A stretch of 64,000 nt of DNA from Niveispirillum cyanobacteriorum (GTDB lineage: Bacteria; Pseudomonadota; Alphaproteobacteria; Azospirillales; Azospirillaceae). Shown here one piece after another: positions 61,771 to 64,000 of this stretch; the first letter of the stretch is position 1; the number at the start of each line of letters is the position of its first letter. The position numbers were made by a program, and so were the translations under genes. The stretch is from NCBI RefSeq assembly GCF_002868735.1, contig NZ_CP025615.1, forward strand, positions 91,414 to 155,413, written 5' to 3'. The notes below the pieces were generated by a model. That model did not search any database, was not told where the DNA came from, and was given only the letters and a program-made list of their open reading frames with translations.

Positions 61771-63062
61771 TGCTTCTGTGTAGCAACGAACCAGTGACCC
61801 AGGCTATCGTATTGGTCGGTGGTAAGGGTACACGGCTGGGAAAACTTGCCGAAAATATCCCTAAACCACTAATGCCGATTGACGGTGGCAGTGTTTTTCT
61901 AGACGAGTTACTGTTCAATATTGCTAGACACGGCTTTAAAGATATTATTTTGCTCGCTGGCCATATGCGTGAGCAAGTGATCGCCCGCTACCAAGGTGCA
62001 CATATACAAGGTTCTGAAATTTCTGTACTATCTGAGGAAGTTCCTGCAGGAACTGCTGGCGCATTGACGCTCGCTGCGGCACGCTTGGCCCCGACTTTTC
62101 TGCTAGCGAACGGCGATACGTTGTTTGATATCAATCTGCGTCGCCTTGATCAAATTTTGGCTCATACGCCGAACTCCCTTGCCGTGTTGGCTCTACGCCG
62201 CATGCCGGATGCAGGCCGCTATGGCGAAGTTAAATTGCAAAACGGACGAATTACCTCATTTTGTGAAAAGAAGAGAGATGCAGGTTCTGGATTAATTAAT
62301 GCGGGTATCGGACTGTTCAATCGGGATATTCTATCTTATATAAGTAGCTTGCCTTGTTCAATGGAGACGAGCGTCTATCCTCTTCTTGCTGCATCAGGTA
62401 AAATGATCGGTGAAGAATTTGATGGTTATTTCATTGACATGGGCTTGCCAGAAACTCTCGCCCAAGCACGTCAAGAACTCCCTCTCAGACGGAAACGACC
62501 AGCGTTGTTCCTGGATCGGGACGGCGTACTCAATCACGACAGAGGTTATACACATCGCATAGAGGATTTACGCTGGATTGATGGGGCGATCGAAACCATT
62601 CGTCGTGCAAATGAGATTGGTGCTCTGACGATTGTGGTCACTAACCAAGCCGGTGTAGCCAAAGGCCATTACGGCTTGGATGATGTTAAGCAGTTCCATG
62701 CGGCAATGCGTTCCCAATTAGCGTCGGCCGGCGCCCACCTTGACGCCATATATCTTTGTCCGGAACACCCAGAGGCGGCCCTAAAACAGTTCCAACATGA
62801 AAATCCCCCTAATCGTAAACCCAATCCGGGAATGATCCTTCAAGCTCTGACCGAATGGCCGATCGATATTGGTTGTAGTGCTCTTATAGGTGATCGTCAA
62901 AGCGACCTAGAGGCAGCGAGGCGTGCAGGAATTCCAGGATTCTTATTTGAAGGTGGTAATCTGCTAGACTTAGCTTCTCCTTTGCTTGCATGGATGGCAG
63001 AGTCCTCGAATAGAGGTGGCTACCTCAAATCGATCAGGTCCCGAGGTGGGGTTGCGACATAG
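61770..63062 (+). CDS. Fusion of heptose-1-phosphate guanylyltransferase (HddC) and heptose bisphosphatase (GmhB)
   Basis: 430 residues. Residues ~10-240 are a nucleotidyltransferase: IVLVGGKGTRLGKLAENIPK and PLMPI, then FLLANGDTLFDINLRRLDQI, LINAGIGLFNRDILSYI. Residues ~245-420 are a HAD phosphatase of the GmhB/HisB type: LFLDRDGVLNHDRGY (Asp nucleophile and acid), IVVTNQAGVAKGHYG, YLCPEHPEAALKQF, NRKPNPGMIL, ALIGDRQSDLEAARRAGI. In the GDP-heptose route GmhB removes the 7-phosphate and HddC attaches GMP, so both steps after HddA are here in one chain. The second pair of zinc cysteines usual in GmhB (CxC before RKP) is absent. Confidence 0.88.
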   Translation: MLLCSNEPVTQAIVLVGGKGTRLGKLAENIPKPLMPIDGGSVFLDELLFNIARHGFKDIILLAGHMREQVIARYQGAHIQGSEISVLSEEVPAGTAGALTLAAARLAPTFLLANGDTLFDINLRRLDQILAHTPNSLAVLALRRMPDAGRYGEVKLQNGRITSFCEKKRDAGSGLINAGIGLFNRDILSYISSLPCSMETSVYPLLAASGKMIGEEFDGYFIDMGLPETLAQARQELPLRRKRPALFLDRDGVLNHDRGYTHRIEDLRWIDGAIETIRRANEIGALTIVVTNQAGVAKGHYGLDDVKQFHAAMRSQLASAGAHLDAIYLCPEHPEAALKQFQHENPPNRKPNPGMILQALTEWPIDIGCSALIGDRQSDLEAARRAGIPGFLFEGGNLLDLASPLLAWMAESSNRGGYLKSIRSRGGVAT

Positions 63063-63227
63063 CCCGTAAAATTCGTCAGGCTGTGTTGACTTTTGCGGCG
63101 TAGGACTGTTTGTGTTCGCGCATAAGCTGTTGACGTGCGCGGTTAGGGCCCGCTGTTTTGCAGGGGATCTTGGTGTTGGTCTGGCTGGTTTTGAGGACGG
63201 TTTCAGGCTGGGCACGCTGCCCGGCGT
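63063..63227. other. IS-derived non-coding sequence downstream of hddC::gmhB
   Basis: TTCGTCAGGCTG near 63070 resembles the IS256 end at 43065, and the rest is the untranslated tail of the IS1380 fragment that follows. No gene seen. Confidence 0.4.
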
Positions 63228-63468
63228 TCAGGTGACCAGCCGTTTCGTGGGGGTCAGGACCAGGGCCAGGACGGCATGCACCGGACAGGATGTCGGCAGG
63301 CTGACGACGATTTTGGTCTTCAGCTCGATGATGCGGGCGACGATTTTCAGCAGGCGCAGGGTATCGAACTGCGCCACCCGCCAGGACGAGCGCTTCGGCA
63401 TCAGCGCGCGCAGGCTCCACATTAACCAATAGGCGGCGGTGTGCAGGAACAGCCGCATCTGGTTGGCG
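63228..63468 (-). pseudogene. IS1380-family transposase C-terminal remnant
   Basis: The minus strand encodes TANQMRLFLHTAAYWLMWSL, RALMPKRSSWRVAQFDTLRL, KIVARIIELKTKIVVSLPT and ends TKRLVT-stop. It is better preserved than the copy at 24616-24813. Its 5' side is cut by the IS66 left end at 63469. Confidence 0.85.
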
Positions 63469-64000
63469 GTACGCCTACGGTGAGCGCCGCCTTGTAGGGT
63501 TTGGCGCATGTGCTGATGTTTGTGTGGCGCGTCATCGCGCGGACGCAAACGAGTAGCAAACGTCATGTCTTATCAGCGTGTGGAGTTTCTGACGGGGACG
63601 GAGCGTCGCCGGTTCTATAGCCGGGACGAGAAGGTCCGGCTTGTGGAAGAGGCTTTCCGTCCGGGCGTTATGGTTGCGGCGGCGGCACGGCGGCTGGGTG
63701 TGCATGAAAGCCTGCTGTACCGTTGGCGGCGGGAGCTTTCGGTTCTGGTGGAGGCGGGGGGAGAGGATACAACAGGCTTTCTGCCCGTGACTGTGGCGCT
63801 GGATGATGGCCCTGCACCGTCAGTTCCACCTGCGCCCATCAATGCGGAGGCAGTGGTTGATCAGAGCCCGCCGATATCGGCGGTGCCCGCGGTACTGGAG
63901 GTCACGCTGCCTGGCGGGACATTCGTGCGGATGCAGGGCGATGTTGATCCGGCATGGCGGTAAGCGTGCTGAAGGCCTTGGCGGTTCCGGGGCGGTGCTC
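63469..64000 (+). mobile_element. Fourth IS66 element, left part (continues beyond window)
   Basis: Left end GTACGCCTACGGTGAGCGCC, a diverged relative of IS66-B. The leader stem-loop (63519-63549) keeps pairing through a G-U wobble: TTTGTGT with ACGCAAA. Only tnpA is reached before the window ends. Confidence 0.85.
63565..64000 (+). pseudogene. tnpA: IS66 TnpA, apparent one-base deletion near its end (partial)
   Basis: From ATG 63565 it reads MSYQRVEFLTGTERRRFYSR, DEKVRLVEEAFRPGVMVAAA, GVHESLLYRWRRELS, then a Pro-rich linker and LEVTLPGGTFVRMQGDVDPA. The frame stops at TAA 63961-63963. Inserting one base before TGGCGG restores MAVSVLKALAVPGR, the usual TnpA ending, into the window edge. The start is conserved where other copies have additional GTG codons, which fixes the TnpA start in this family. 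Confidence 0.75.

Noticed and set aside
1..64000. Ribosomal RNA, tRNA or replication origin
   Set aside because: No rRNA-like or cloverleaf sequence and no iteron or DnaA-box cluster noticed by eye; a covariance-model scan would be needed to exclude a tRNA fully.

Overview
Alphaproteobacterial DNA, most like a soil or plant-associated member of the Azospirillaceae/Rhodospirillales. This is inferred from high GC, from codon use, and from an insertion-sequence (IS) content dominated by IS66, IS1380, IS5/IS427 and Tn3 elements; no species is claimed. The window is a surface-glycan and protein-secretion locus whose right two thirds have been broken up by repeated transposition.

1-18,850 is a fairly intact high-GC block. 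On the minus strand it holds a type I secretion pair (HlyD-like adaptor, cut by the window edge, and a HlyB-like ABC exporter with a cysteine-less C39-like domain). It also holds two glycosyltransferases sharing an unusual N-terminal domain, and a Wzt/Wzm polysaccharide ABC exporter. Next come an RgpF-like glycan synthesis gene (plus strand), a 949-residue multidomain glycosyltransferase, a protein of unknown function, and a short RTX-type calcium-binding repeat protein with its own terminator, the best candidate substrate of the exporter. A zinc-ribbon methyltransferase, a GT4 glycosyltransferase and a Sel1-repeat protein close the block.

18,850-35,060 is an IS accumulation zone with one passenger, an FkbM-type methyltransferase (23.4-24.3 kb). 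Insertion order can be read from target duplications: IS66-A (19571-22129, 8-bp repeats) sits in an older IS66. IS66-B copy 3 (32149-34649) sits inside IS66-C (30933-34896), which sits inside an IS630 (29793-34922), which itself abuts IS66-B copy 2. A serine-recombinase module splits tnpB of IS66-B copy 2.

35,060-39,550 holds the most interesting native genes: a tightly overlapping four-gene operon, FkbH-like acyl loader, acyl carrier protein, WcbI-like transferase and a MaoC-SDR fusion. It reads as a compact ACP-tethered acyl decoration pathway for a surface glycan.

39,550-50,160 is mostly mobile DNA again (IS3, IS256 split by IS5, IS21 split by a complete cargo-free Tn3 transposon) around one sulfotransferase-like gene. 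50,385-63,062 carries two more glycan genes, hddA-gmhA, an intact ISL3 element, a GT4 glycosyltransferase with four N-terminal repeats, and an hddC::gmhB fusion. Together gmhA, hddA and hddC::gmhB cover the steps from sedoheptulose 7-phosphate to GDP-D-glycero-alpha-D-manno-heptose. The window ends inside another IS66 copy.

Overall picture: heptose nucleotide supply, several glycosyltransferases, ABC-dependent polysaccharide export and decoration by methyl, sulfate and acyl groups. Several accessory genes are AT-richer than the 0-18 kb block and lie as islands between IS elements, consistent with acquisition and reshuffling as cassettes.
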